A DNA stretch of 64,000 bases from Hyalella azteca (taxonomy: Eukaryota > Arthropoda > Malacostraca > Amphipoda > Hyalellidae), in contig NW_025941804.1 of the NCBI RefSeq assembly GCF_000764305.2, forward strand, positions 95,006-159,005, given 5' to 3'. Shown one piece after another: positions 36,049-48,506 of this stretch. A program made the position numbers and the translations under genes. A model generated the notes under the pieces. It made no database searches, was not told the origin of the DNA, and saw only the letters and a program-made list of their open reading frames with translations. The first letter of the stretch is position 1, and each line of letters begins with the position of its first letter.

Positions 36049-36959
36049 GTAGCTTCAGAGTCTCCAGATCAATGTTAGAGATGTGAAAAGTGAAAGTTTT
36101 ATTGTTATATAAATGAAAGCAATAGAAGATTTATAAAGTCTCAACTTTATTGAATCTACATTTATATACCGAAGAGATTTTGTGAAGTGACAAATCATAA
36201 TTTCTTTATTTTTAAAAATAATTTATGTAATAAATAAATTTTTAAATAAATGATCTTAAAAGACATAACAGGAATAATCGATTTCAAGATTCGGACTCGA
36301 TTTTTTTCATTTGTTAATTCTCTAAATGAAATACAGATAGAATATATCTTTAATGGAGAATGTTAATCATTATATTACAATATCGCGGATGAAACAAAAG
36401 TTTTACGACAAGAAGTATAAAATATTTAATTTATTACTTGATGCATAACGCCACTCAAATGTATTTCATCATTCAATTCTCATTATACATCATTCACCGG
36501 CCATCATCGCTCATAAATATTCATTATTTAAAATTAGAAAATTATAGATGGAATGTATAAAAAATAATTTTCAATTGAACACGAAAAGGTAATACAGCAC
36601 GAATTATAATTAATAGATTTATTAAGAAATTTGAGCTGACACGGTAGGCATTAAATAGACTCACTCGAATTATAGCTCTAAAGTTACATTGATAACGTTC
36701 ATTTAATTTCGTATATTACGTTAATAATAATAAATAATAATTTGAAAAATCTTACTTCTTTGCACCTGAAACAACGTCGGTGTGAAGGTACACTACAATA
36801 TCTACATACCTACTAATTACTACCATGTAAGTCTATGCTATGCGACAAAATCTACCATGATTGTGGGTAGATACCAACAAGATCGTTCTACCTTCACAGT
36901 CACTCCAAATGAGTAGACCAACAAGGTCGTATACCATTTACGATGCACCGACGTAAGGT
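36049..36959. other. Intergenic DNA, nothing recognised
   Basis: AT-rich unique sequence. Confidence 0.4.
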
Positions 36960-37210
36960 ATATATGGTATATACCCTATTGTGATGAGAGGATAGTATGA
37001 TATCCTCTTGTGATGCGAGGATATTGTGTTGAGAGGATATTATGATATATATCTTGTGATGCGAGGATATTGTGTTGAGAGGATATTATGATATATATCT
37101 TGTTTTGAGAGGATATTATTATCTATATCTTGTGATGAGAGGATATTATGATATATATCATTTGATCAGAGGATAATTATGATATCCTCTTGTGATGAGA
37201 GGATATTGTG
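36960..37210. repeat. About 30-bp tandem repeat (GAGAGGATATTATGATATAT)
   Basis: About eight units of GAGAGGATATTATGATATAT and ATCTTGTGATGC with small length changes. Confidence 0.9.
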
Positions 37211-37714
37211 ATCCACTCCCGCTACTCTTGCATGCGATGGGCAAAGTGATTATCTAATATTAATTTTTAAAAACTATTATTATTTATTATAAACATATTT
37301 TAATATTAAAATGTGTACATTATTGTACGATTTAAACTTATTTGGGAACCGTGAATATTATTATAATATCTCATTATAATATTTTGCGAGGTATATTGTA
37401 TTAACTTGAATGAATTTACTTACAAGGTGATTTTGAATTCGACCGGAATATTTGAAATCGCATAATAAAAATATTATCATTATTTTCGATTATTAACGAA
37501 TGTTATTATTCGTTTTCGAAACGCAGGTAAAAATTAGAGTAGTGTGAAAGTAGTACTGAAAAATGACTATATTAGAAAATAGAGTAAGTCCAATCGCATA
37601 ATTAATCAGTACAATCAGTCCAATCGCACATGTACATTGATTGTTCCTGCGAATTTATTATTGCAGATACATTATATTATATTATAATATAATTTAATTT
37701 CATTATATGTATAA
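37211..37714. other. Intergenic DNA, nothing recognised
   Basis: AT-rich unique sequence between two arrays. Confidence 0.4.
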
Positions 37715-38125
37715 CCCTAGCGAATATATTAATAACACAACACTTTTAATATAATATATGGCCCCGCATGCATACCCCCCAGCGAATATACTATTAACAC
37801 AATATTTTTAATATATTATTTAGCGCCGTATGTATACCCCCAGCGAATATACTATTAACACAATATCTTCAATATATTATGTAGCCCCATACGTACACCC
37901 CAGCGAATATACTATTAATACAATATCTTTAATATATTATGTAGCCCCATACGTATACCCCAGCGAATATACTATTAACACAATATCTTTAATATATTAT
38001 GTAGACCGGTATATATAATAAAAATATCTTTAATATATTATATGGCCCCATATGTATACCCCCGGTATATATATAAAAAATATCTTTAATATATTATATA
38101 GCCCCACACGTATACCCCCAGCGAA
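37715..38125. repeat. About 60-bp minisatellite, seven units
   Basis: CCCCAGCGAATATACTATTA, ACACAATATCTTTAATATAT and TATGTAGCCCCATACGTATA recur with 59-62 bp spacing. Two units near 38010-38100 lack the AGCGAATA part. The open plus-strand frame here is a repeat artefact. Confidence 0.93.
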
Positions 38126-39830
38126 GCAAGATCTGTGCCAACTGAGGCATTTAAGTCACCGCCCATTCCTCCCCGCCTTGTGAGGCTACATTCCTCTCAG
38201 GCGGGGCAGCCTGGGGACTGAATAAGGTATACTAGGCGTACATTATTCGTGGGTAAGTGCGTAACTTATATTCATCATTAAGGATGATGAATTAAATTCA
38301 TCATTAAGGACCTCCAAGTGAGTGGTGGGTAAGGCAATATACTCCAAACTTTCGCTTTCGTTGCTCCAGCCCGAGCAGTTCTCTATGATCTTTGCCCTTC
38401 GCAGTCACATTTACGACAAAGAAAGGGACGTGTCTTCATAATATTTATTATAAGTTGTTCATAAAATGTCGAGTTTATTGTCATATGGGTATATTCCAGT
38501 AAATGTTTTCTAGGGTAAGTTCGTGAGATAATTAGGATGGCGGGCTATTTATTTCTCCTTCAGGTTTAACTATTATTTGAGATAAATAGGTATGGTTCAG
38601 TCCAAGGGTAGAAATAGCAGAAGAGTAAGATTTTTTAAATTTAGCCCAAAAAATAATTAGAATTAATATTCAACTGACCAAATAATTCTTGCCGAAATTC
38701 ATTTTGTTAGTTGATATAATGAAATTTGATATAATAAAATTTACTAAACTTTTATATTAATTCACATGTAAATATTCATAGTAGCTTCAATTTTGGCATA
38801 AAAGTTATTAAATTTCGTATTTACAAAATTTTTATATTATTTTCCATGTAAATAATAATAAATGTAAATAAATTTTCCATGCAAAAGTTAATAAATTTCG
38901 TATAGTTTCTCAAAACTCATCTTATTTCGTTCGACATTTTGCAAATGATTGAACTGAAAGCCTGTCTTCGTATATTCCATCAGCCTCATAAGGAACTTGA
39001 TTTATTTTCGAGCTAACCTTTAGAATGTTCAAGATGTCTGGAAAGTTCGAGTCTGAACAATTATGGCTTTGGCTTCATGATCGTTGCGAGTTATTTACAG
39101 CAGTGGAAGGCTAAACGAATGAGGGAACTACCCAGCTGTTCAATAATAAAAAATACTAATTTTCAATTTTTCAATAAGGAAAACCACATTAATTCAAAGT
39201 GAAAAAAAGTTTTCCAAAGTAATTCTTACCCAAAAATTTACGAACAGACAATGCGTGAAAAAAAATTCAAGAAAGAATGAAAGTCATCCAATCAATTAAT
39301 TTTCGCAAAATAACGACAAAAATTCCATGCGAACATCGAAAAATTGTTAACATTAATATTACATCAAAAATAATTTGATGTAATTTAAATTTATAATTTA
39401 AAAATTAAAAAAAACATTCTTCAGTTAGAAACGAAGATATCATTTTGTTTCGCATCGCATGCCTGAAAGTTAGACCGGCGTTGCTCAGGATAGGAAAACT
39501 TCAGGATAGGGATAGGGATACTTCCTGCAGGGATAAATGGTATCCCGGTATCATGATTCCCGTTATTAGTAATAATGTTTCTTTTGGTTTAAATTTGAAA
39601 TTAATTAATTTTGGAAATACTTTTTCAAAGTAATATTGCACATTTTGCATTGAACTCCCATTTGTATCCCGTTTACAATGCAAAAAAAAATTTTATAGCT
39701 GTCTTCTAAATCAAATTGGAATAGGCCTATTTAATAATAAAACTTTCAAATTTATGATACAACCTCCATCCCAGGCTTTGCAATGCCGTACTGCTCTCTC
39801 ACTATTAGATAAATGTTTAGGTCCTAGTAA
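38126..39830. other. Intergenic DNA, nothing recognised
   Basis: A GC-rich patch at about 38130-38230 (CCGCCTTGTGAGGC and TCAGGCGGGGCAGCCTGGGG) is followed by AT-rich unique DNA. No gene identified. Confidence 0.4.
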
Positions 39831-40009
39831 TATCCCGACACGATAAGTATCCTGGATACGTGCCCCAACAGCCCCTATATATCCCGACACGATAAGTATC
39901 CTGGATACGCGCCCCAACAGCCCCTATATATCCCGACACGATAAGTATCCTGGATACGCGCCCCAACAGCCCCTATATATCCTGACACGATAAGTATCCT
40001 GGATATCGT
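39831..40009. repeat. 49-bp minisatellite, four units
   Basis: CCCGACACGATAAGTATCCT, GGATACGCGCCCCAACAGCC and CCTATATAT repeat exactly at 39834, 39883 and 39932, with a fourth diverged unit at about 39981. Confidence 0.93.
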
Positions 40010-41640
40010 CTCCTACTGCAACAATATATTTAGGCGCCTGGCTTTCAAGACATTCACAAACATTAATAAATACGAGATATGTAAAATATAAAAGATAAAC
40101 GTTTGTTTCAAAGTTTTTTTTTCGTCAATCGAAATCGGTTTTATTTAGTATATAATTAAGATTTCCGCACCTACAAAAATTTGTACGTTTTTTAAGGTGA
40201 ACGCCGAATGTCTGCATTCAGGATTTGAACGTGGAGAGTTGCAGCGTTGCTGGAAAGTGTCAGGTCTGCCATGTAGGTGAATGTACAGAAAAGTTGTGTA
40301 TGGAATACTAATCGATTTTCAGTGTCGTTGAGTTCACACCTGTTCGGTCAAGCGAAGCAAGATTTATGGAGCTCTCTACTGATAATATTGTTGGATATTT
40401 GAGCGGTCATGCAAATTACTTATTGATAAGTTGCAGACATTTACGTTTAAAGTGATGCTTCAAGTTGTAACTTCTTAGTTAAACAGTAAACTTTGTATCT
40501 ATTGCCGAGAGGAAATATACTTTTACGATAAGATGGGACAATGGATAATTGGGAAACAAGAGAGTTTGGCTAGCGAAAGAGTTAGAATAGCAAAAATGTT
40601 TGACGTGCAAAAATTTTCGAAAAAAAGAAACGTTTGACGTACAAAAAATTATGACAAAAACAAATAATTTACAAGCAAAAAAGCTTGAAAAACAAAAAAA
40701 TTTACAAACAAAAATTTTCAAACACAAAAGTTTGACGTACAAAAAAGCTTGATAGAGTAAAAAAAATTTTCAAACAAAAAAGTATGATAACCAAATGAAA
40801 AATTTAAGATTAGCGAGCAAAGGATTTCAACAAACGAAGAAATGTGACAAGTAAAATAACATGGCAAACAAAATAGCTTTACAAACAAAAGACTTGAAAT
40901 TTCTAAATACATTTACAGTGACAGTACGAAGCCTCGTACCAAGCAGGCGACTGAAGGTCTCACTTATCTCTAATGGCTGACCGTTGACGTGCGAGACGTC
41001 TTATACGCTCAATATACCGCGCACACTTCCATCACATCCGTGTATGTACCAAGTTTATTGTTTATTAACTTCTAGGTATAAACTTATAGGTATAAGTTAA
41101 AAGTATATATAAGTATAAACTTATCAGTATAATTTTACATGAACAAGTTTACAAGTACAACTTTAGAAGTTGAGTTTTTTAGAGCGCATAATTTCATCTC
41201 CCCCGTGTATAAGCAAAAATTGAGTAGCAAAAAATAAGTTTAAAAGATAAGTTTATAGGCATAAGGTTTATAAGGCGCACACTCCTATCATATCATCCAT
41301 GTATGTATAGAGTTCATAAAATTTTGCTGAACTTTGATATAGAGTGGTGGATGTTTACTTAGTTTTAAGATTTAACTGTGAATTTTATTGACTTTTGAAA
41401 TTTATTTTGATTACGAGTGACTCTAAAAAGAATAGATCAATATCTTTTTCATTTATAAAATTTATTAGAAACAATATTGATATTCGAAATTTACTTTACT
41501 TATGATGGACAAAACTCGGCATGCCTCTAAAACTACATTGATGAGAAGATCCATTTATTTCTAAAATTGATTGTGAACTTCGTTATAATAAAAAATTTAT
41601 TCATAGCATAAATTTAATAAATTCACACAGGAATCTACGC
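40010..41640. other. Intergenic DNA with a degenerate A-rich run
   Basis: Unique DNA. About 40580-40910 is a degenerate 20-25 bp pattern of CAAAAAAGTTTGACGTACAA type that opens minus-strand Phe/Cys-rich frames. No gene recognised. Confidence 0.4.
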
Positions 41641-41681
41641 CCCCGTGTGCCTGATATTGAAAATCTGGAGCGATCGTTGCC

Positions 41682-41950
41682 CCCCCCCCCCATGTGGTGG
41701 TTTATGGTGGTGTGTGGTGGTTTATGGTGGTGTGTGGTGGTTTATGATGGTGTGTGGTGGTTTATGGTGGTGTGTGGTGGTTTATGGGTTTATGGTGGTG
41801 TGTGGTGGTTTATGGTGGTACGTGTGGTGGTTTATGGTAGTGTGTGGTGGAGTAAGGTGGTGTGGGGTAGTGTAGTGATGCGTGGTGGTGTTAGAGTGTG
41901 TGGGAATGCGTGATGGTGTGGTGTAGGGTAGTGTGGTGTTGTGTGCTGAT
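41682..41950. repeat. GT-rich 20-bp minisatellite behind a poly-C tract
   Basis: A run of 12 C is followed by about twelve units of GGTGGTTTATGGTGGTGTGT. The strand asymmetry (all G/T on plus) is extreme. Trp/Val-rich frames here are artefacts. Confidence 0.93.
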
Positions 41951-42220
41951 GTAGTAAGCATCTCTTAAATATCCCAAACTACCTGGGATATTTTATTCAA
42001 ATAACTTGTTTATTTGACCGCTATAATTGATTTATTAAAATATTTTGTACATGTGATGCCAGGCTATGATACTTATGTATCCTTGACTGCCTGTAAGTGA
42101 TGAGGTTTGCACTGTATTCCTTCCATTAACACAACTTACAAGCAAGAACTACAATAATATCTTGTAGGGCCATTTAGTAAAGCGATGATCCCGAATGACG
42201 TTTGAAGCACCTAGTAGGGC

Positions 42221-42552
42221 TTCTTATATGTATATCATTTATGTCGTGCCGAAATCGCGGAATGGCCGATTCTATGCCAGTTTGCCGAATCTGCAGAATC
42301 AGCATTTCGTTGCTGATTCGGAAAATTGGACGTTAGAGTTAGAACATAAATCGGCAGTTAGAGTTAGAAAAGGTTAGGTCATGTTCTGTCAAGTTCCTTT
42401 ATATTTAAATATTAAAAAACTAGACTGCCAGATCGAACCCCAGATTCCTATAGTATAAAAATGCTGATTCTGAAGATTCGGCGAACTGGCTGCCGATTGC
42501 ATAGAATCGGTAATTCCACGAAATCGGCACGACATATACAAATAAAAGAAAT
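42221..42552. mobile_element. Foldback element, about 330 bp
   Basis: Left arm has ATGTCGTGCCGAAATCGCGG, CCGATTCTATGCCAG and CGAATCTGCAGAATCAGCAT. The right arm has these in reverse complement (ATGCTGATTCTGAAGATTCG, GCATAGAATCGG, CGAAATCGGCACGACAT). The loop is about 150 bp with no coding frame. Confidence 0.88.
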
Positions 42553-43325
42553 AGGCTATGTGCAATTTTTCAATTCACATATTGCTAGTTGTTCCTTAAT
42601 AATTCAGCTTCTAAGCGCTGACGATAAATATTCAGTAACATTACTAATTACTACTAATTACTAATTACTACTATCAATTAATTACTACTATTTGATTTAT
42701 GTTTTTGCATGTATATCAAGGAAGCTTAGTCTTGCCATCAATTTTGCCCTCATTCGTCATGCAATAGGTGTAAATAATATTCTTCGAGAAATAAGTATTG
42801 TTTATAATTAACTTAAAAAAAGTAAAACGTGCCTTTAAACGTGTTACACTTACAAGATCTCTGGATAGTTTTGATTCAAATTGTCGTTTAAGGCTTTACA
42901 GAAGTAATGTTCAAATCGTATGGGCTTACAAAATCACCCAAACGTGAACTCGTTTAACATGCAAACGGCTCAAAAATATGTTTACCCCGAGGTTTATAAA
43001 TAAAATTAATTAATTACGTTTAAATCCAAAGCGAGTTCTTGCAGTGGTATTTCTGGAGAATGGTAATTGTACAAAATCTTAATGAACTGGTTAATGAACT
43101 GGTCATTCGTTTGATATTAAATCTAATCAAATCGGATCTGTTTCGCAATTAGGTCCCCCAGCGAGAAATGCTTTCTGTGCGGCATAAGTTTTCTACGAAA
43201 CACGTTTTCTATAAAAAGAAATTCCGAGTAATGGATGGAAGACTTCTCTATATTTCTATTGAGAACTAGTCAATATTCCTAGGTCTGTGTTAAAATATGG
43301 ACTGTGTCTACGTACGATTCTACCT
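42553..43325. other. Intergenic DNA, nothing recognised
   Basis: Starts with TACTAATTAC simple sequence near 42640-42695, then unique DNA. Confidence 0.4.
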
Positions 43326-43329
43326 ATTG

Positions 43330-43525
43330 ATTGAGACATAGTCTTTGTCTAAGTTTCTTTGTCTGGATTGTGATATAGACTTTGTCTACGTTTCTATGTC
43401 TGGATTATGATATAGTCTTTGTCTGCGTTTCTATTTCTGCATTATGATATCATCTTTGTCTACGTTTCTATGTCTGGATTATGATATAGTCTTTGTCTAC
43501 GTTTCTATGTCTGAAAGACTGAATA
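43330..43525. repeat. 37-bp tandem repeat, five units
   Basis: Units of TCTTTGTCTACGTTTCTATG and TCTGGATTATGATATAG. Confidence 0.92.
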
Positions 43526-43739
43526 TAGACATTTTATTAATAAGCAGTAAACCTGTCATGTATGTGACCAATTGTGTAGTTGCCCTTTTTTCTTAATTAG
43601 AAAAAAGCTATATATATATATTTCTCTATTTTATGCCAATGATTCATGTGACATTTTAGAGATAAATCAATTCATTGTATTCATATCAATTCATATGACA
43701 TCATTTACTGTTATGCATCCATCATAACGTCTATATGGG

Positions 43740-44140
43740 CAGAGTGAAAATTCAGTTCCTTGTTACAGATTGCTTGATACATGTTACAGATGGCGTGTTA
43801 CATGTTACAGGTGGCATGTCACATGTTAAAGATGGTGTGTTACATGTTACAGATGGCGTGTTACAAGCTACAGGTGGAGTTTCACATGTTGCAGATGGCA
43901 TTTTCCATGTTACAGACGGAATTTTACATGTTGCAGATGGCGTGTTACATGTTACAGATGGCCTGTTACATGTTAAAGATGGCATGTCCCATGTTACAGA
44001 TGGAGTTTCATATGTTGCAGATGGCATTTTACATGTTACAGATGAAGTTTCACATGTCGCTGATGGCATATCCCATGTTCCAGATGGAGTTTCACATATT
44101 GCAGATTGCATATCCCATGTTCCAGATGGAGTTAACATGT
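43740..44140. repeat. 21-bp minisatellite open in several frames
   Basis: About eighteen units of CATGTTACAGATGGCGTGTT and A. The 21-bp period keeps three long frames open (plus 43735-44166 and 43781-44149, minus 43752-44138), with a heptad such as HVTDGVL. No signal peptide, domain or splice context supports a gene. Confidence 0.9.
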
Positions 44141-44852
44141 GCTCAGTAAGCCTGTTTGCACTTTAGTTCTATCCAGTGCAGTCCAGCAGTTGTTTGACCA
44201 GGCAGTGCATGTTTACTCACTGACTGTACAGAGCTAAGTGACCTGCGCGTTTACTGAAGCCGAGGTCGACTGTGGAAACTCATGAAATGCCTGTCTGCGT
44301 CTGGTCACTTGAAACTGTGGATAAATTGTTTTAATTAACAGTGAGTGAAGAAAATTTAATAATAATGAATTTAAAGTGAATGAAAATTTTTTAATAATAA
44401 CTAATTTGGAGTGAGTGAAGAAATTTTAATGATAAGCCGGAATAATAATTTTAATTTACATTGATTGCGAAAAAAAATGTTTAACATGCCGGTATAATAA
44501 AAAGAAATAGAATATAAGTTGGAAATTTAGTTATGAATGCGTGTTTTTTGGTTCAACTTTTGTTTTTATTTCTATTACTTCTGAAATTACAAGTCAACAG
44601 TTGGAAATAAAACGAAATGGATTGTGAATTAAAATTAAATGGTGCAAAATTATTATTTTTTAAAAATATTTTCATAATTCGACGTTCGACATACTTCAAG
44701 CAAAGACAACCACAATGCGGATCATAAATTCTGTCTCAACGTTTGGGGTTTAAAGACACGAACAAAATCCGGTTCCTACTTTGCAGTTCAAAAGCCGAAC
44801 TAAAATCTAGTTTCTAGTTAAATAATCTTGGTTTAATTATAAAACAAAACAA
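44141..44852. other. Intergenic DNA, nothing recognised
   Basis: Unique sequence after the 21-bp array. A short repeated AGTGAGTGAAGAAAATTTAA phrase near 44340-44430. Confidence 0.4.
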
Positions 44853-45000
44853 AACTTTTAAAAACACGTTTTCTTAACGGACAAAACAGAAAAGCTTTTA
44901 CTCCTACATAACATCAAAGTTATGTAAAATGTTATGTAATGTTATGCAAGAGTAAATGTTTTTCTTTTTTGTCCGTTAAGAAAACGTTATTTTTTAAATT
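44853..45000. mobile_element. Foldback element, about 145 bp
   Basis: CGTTTTCTTAACGGACAAAA followed by CAGAAAAGCTTTTACTC on the left is matched in reverse complement on the right (GAGTAAATGTTTTTC, TTTTGTCCGTTAAGAAAACG). The centre contains ATAACATCAAAGTTATGT. MITE-like, non-coding. Confidence 0.85.
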
Positions 45001-47179
45001 TATTTTATTTGTTTTATTTCATTATTTTTAGTTTTGTAAAAATCAGAAAAACGTGTTTTTTAAAAGTGTTTTTTATATTTATTTATTTTCTACTTTTAGT
45101 TTAAATATTTTAGCAATTCAAATCCATTTCCAGGGTTGGTAAGTCTGGATGTTCAAAAAAACTCGATTCCGAACCGTGAATTTTTAGTTTTTCATTTTCT
45201 TTTAATTTTTTCCCAAACTTTTTTTTTCAATTATTATTTCTAATGATCAAATCTTGAATTGTTAGGCAGCATAAGCATGCATGCCAAACTTCAAGTTTCT
45301 AGGATCTTCAGAATTGCTCTAAATTGAGGTTTGAATTTTTGATGACAGACAGACACGAAACGAAGCTAAGAAAAACGTGGTAAAAACCTAGATAACCTAT
45401 CGAGGATAAGTTTAATGAAAATATTTCGATAATGAGTCATTCAAAAATAAACAATGATATTTATCTAATTCCATCGTTTGATAGCTGACTATTACCAGAA
45501 AATTACAATTAATATCCTTCATTGGTAATTTTCCCATGTTTGTTAAGAAATAAAACGTGTGAGTGCTGTTATTACTGATTTTGATGAACGAAAATATTAT
45601 GGTTTTAAAGGCAAAAATATTATTTATCCCATGGTTACAATATTCGAAACTTTAGGTTACACTGATGTTATTTTAATTCCGTTGAGTAATTAAAATACGT
45701 GTCATTAAAAAATAATTAATTATTAAATTAATTACTGAAAAAACTGTTTAAAATGTAGTTAATTTTTAATTTTTTGCAGACTTTTTATGGCATTCAATAT
45801 TCCAATAATATTAAAATACAAAAATCCTCGCTTGAATTGAAGTGTCATGTTATGATAATAATTTGATACTCTGTTCACTGAAATTTTTCGGATATTTTCA
45901 TTGATATTTCCACAAATATTTTTATCGACAGCATTAAGAAGAATCGATGATATTCTCATAGATATATTATTCATATTATTATTATTATTATTATTATCAT
46001 TATTATTATTATTATTATTGATATTATCATTATTTATTATTATCATCATTATTCTACTATAAGCATTTATCGTGGCGTCTGGTTCAAACAAACTTCGAGG
46101 GCACGTTTCTCATAAGTTTAATAGCAAGTAAAATATAAATAGAAGAGAACGGCTGAGAACGGATTAGATATCATTCTCACTGGAACATATAATATTCTCA
46201 GTAGTAGTTTATTCTCACTGGTATGTTATTGTTATCTTCAATAAGATTTCCACCGAAATCTTCACTGATAAAAATGTGAACAAGGTACAATAAAAACAAT
46301 AAAAACACTTAGATCTCATTAACTTTACCTCTAATTACTTTGCTATCGAGGATACAGGGATAGCCGTAGAAAGACTTAGAATAAATTATTGTGTTATATT
46401 GTCAAATAAGTAACGCACTTTCGTCCAGTTCTTTTCGCACAGATCTTTCGTACGTAGCGCTGAAACTCACTATTACCTGGTCAAACTGTGTCAGAATGAC
46501 ACACACAAGGACAAAAGGTGCATCGAAATTTGGAAATTATCTCACTCATTTGGGTGAGTGCAGCTACCAGCCTCATACAACGGTAAAAAAACCTGTACGC
46601 GCTGGCACGAGTTCATTGAGTATAACTTTTGATAAACGGAATGATCAAATCAAAGGTTTTTTCAATAATAAATACAAAAATTGATTATTTATATTAGCCA
46701 ATTCTTAGTAGGAAAATAGGACTGGTATGCCATTAAATATTTCTTTTTACATGTATACTCGTATAAGTGAACTTCTTCAAACTAGTCACTTCGAAAAAAA
46801 TTGCCAAAACGGATCATCTGATGGCCTCAATAAAAGAACTTTGTATATAATCTCTACTAAATGCTGTATAATAGTGAACTCGATTGCTATCAATGAAAAT
46901 CCACTTTATTGTTATCAGCGGTTACACTGTCTGTTTTTTTATCGTTTCACTATTTTTAACCAAGATTGCTCGAATTGTGATTTCAGACAAAAGTTTCATT
47001 GTCAAAAATTTTCAGACGAATTTTCAAAACCTGAGGCCCTCGTGTCGACTATTGAAGGGGGAAATTGTAATTTCAGATAATTGTTAATTTCAAATAAATT
47101 ATTGATTTCTCGGATGATAGTTTCAGATGACCTGGATGGTAACCTTGAATATTAATTCCAGAGAAACTTATTAACCTAA
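45001..47179. other. Intergenic DNA
   Basis: Mostly unique. Plus-strand frames at 46391-46684 and 46727-47087 are somewhat less AT-rich but match no family I know and lack clear splice sites; they could be decayed element fragments. Confidence 0.35.
45968..46045. repeat. ATT microsatellite
   Basis: Interrupted ATT/ATC trinucleotide run. The Asn-rich minus-strand frame over it is an artefact. Confidence 0.9.
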
Positions 47180-47324
47180 GGCCATACTTTCAAAGCTCGC
47201 TAAGTGAACGTAAGTACTTACGCTCTATTTTCTTGTCTATGATTGGTGGATTTTGCTTGAAAGACCGTCAATGATTGGCTGATGAACTTACGATCTCTTA
47301 ACTTTTTTTTGAAAGTATAGGCCC
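47180..47324 (+). mobile_element. 145-bp inverted-repeat element (MITE), copy 2
   Basis: GGCCATACTTTCAAAGCTCG to TTGAAAGTATAGGCCC, same orientation and length as the copy at 18705, differing at only a few positions. A flanking CTA on both sides may be a 3-bp target duplication. Confidence 0.85.
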
Positions 47325-48416
47325 TAGAGTACTTATATCGGCCTCAGATGCGGGGATTTTCATCATATTGATGCATTTGCCCTTGTTGCTGGGAAATGCT
47401 GTCCTTGTTGCCCTTGATCTCCCAGAAGTTCTAAGGACAAGAGCGTGGACTGCACCCTTAGCCCTTAGGCCAATAGGCAACAGGCTATTATCCTGACGCA
47501 AACCCTCAATTAGGCATGAGGTCAAGTTGATTAATTAAGTATGCCAATTATTTCTCTCTAGAAATAATTAATTAATAAGGAAATTAATTAAATTGAGTAT
47601 GCCATTTATTTCTTTCTAGAAATTATCATAGGACATAATATTTTAATAATTGGAGACTAAAATTAACTAACATATTAAAAATTAACTTATATATTATTTT
47701 TATTCAAACCTACAAAAAACGCACTAAAAATGACCCATTATATAGAAACGACAGTGATGAACTTCATTTAAACTTCAATCGCTAAAAATTATAGCGATAT
47801 TAGAAGAAAACAAACATCATTTTCTACATAAACTTTATGAAGATATATATGACATAAATAATTGCTAATTACATTTGATGAAATGCATGTCATTCTGTTT
47901 TTACTCAACAATGACATCTTAATGTATCTTCGATGATTCAACAAATGTTTATTCTTCCAAATTCTAAATTATGACATTTATTATCCTTTAGCTTAGAAGA
48001 TCAACAATTACTTGGTTACTTGATTTCCAATTATATTTCAGCCACCAAAAACCTTAAACATAGATGTTCTTGTATTTTACTCGTACTTGAACACTCTCAT
48101 TTAAAGTCCCATTTACACATACTGCAATAAATCACTTCGACCATAATTGTGAATCTCATCAAATTTTTTTCTCATCTTAAGACTAAATCAAATTTTTTTC
48201 GACACAAGACTAAACTCAATTATGCATCTCCTAGTTTCCAAAGCCATCTGATTCCAAGGTCTGCTCACTCGCCAGCTAAGTCATCAGTTTGGCAAGCCTA
48301 TCCTAGATTGGAAAGTAGTCTGGTTATCCTTTCAGGTTTTTTCTACCCTCTTGGGTAAAGGATAGCGTTTCCTTCAAGGTCAGGTCAGCGGGTGCGGTGT
48401 CAGATCATTCCCAGCC
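47325..48416. other. Region upstream of gene C
   Basis: A 47298-47525 minus-strand frame of moderate GC has no recognisable family. The last 150 bp before gene C (AGGTCAGGTCAGCGGG) are GC-richer and may hold promoter elements. Confidence 0.4.
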
Positions 48417-48453
48417 TATATAAGGAGGCTGTATCACGATCAACTGCATCAGT
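48417..48453 (+). promoter_or_regulatory. Core promoter of gene C: TATA box and TCAGT initiator
   Basis: TATATAAG (48417-48424) is followed by the arthropod initiator TCAGT (48449-48453). The A of the initiator lies about 34 bp from the first T of the TATA box, and about 47 bp before the start codon. Confidence 0.8.
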
Positions 48454-48497
48454 TATCTTCTGAACCTTCTTAACTACACACGCTTCCATCGCTCAAT

Positions 48498-48506
48498 ATG
48501 AAGTTT
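48498..48506 (+). CDS. Gene C exon 1 (MKF, 9 coding bases)
   Basis: ATGAAGTTT followed by donor GTAAGT. It joins in phase 0 to IIFACLVASAACRP. Confidence 0.88.

Noticed and set aside
41645..41913. Trp/Val/Gly-rich 76- and 88-codon frames
   Set aside because: Artefact of the G/T minisatellite.
43330..44140. Arrays considered as CRISPR
   Set aside because: Units are directly adjacent and diverged, with no unique spacers, and the genome is eukaryotic.
45759..46091. Asn-rich minus-strand frame
   Set aside because: Produced by the ATT microsatellite.
46391..47087. Two adjacent plus-strand frames as a gene
   Set aside because: No recognisable family, weak codon character, no clear splice sites.
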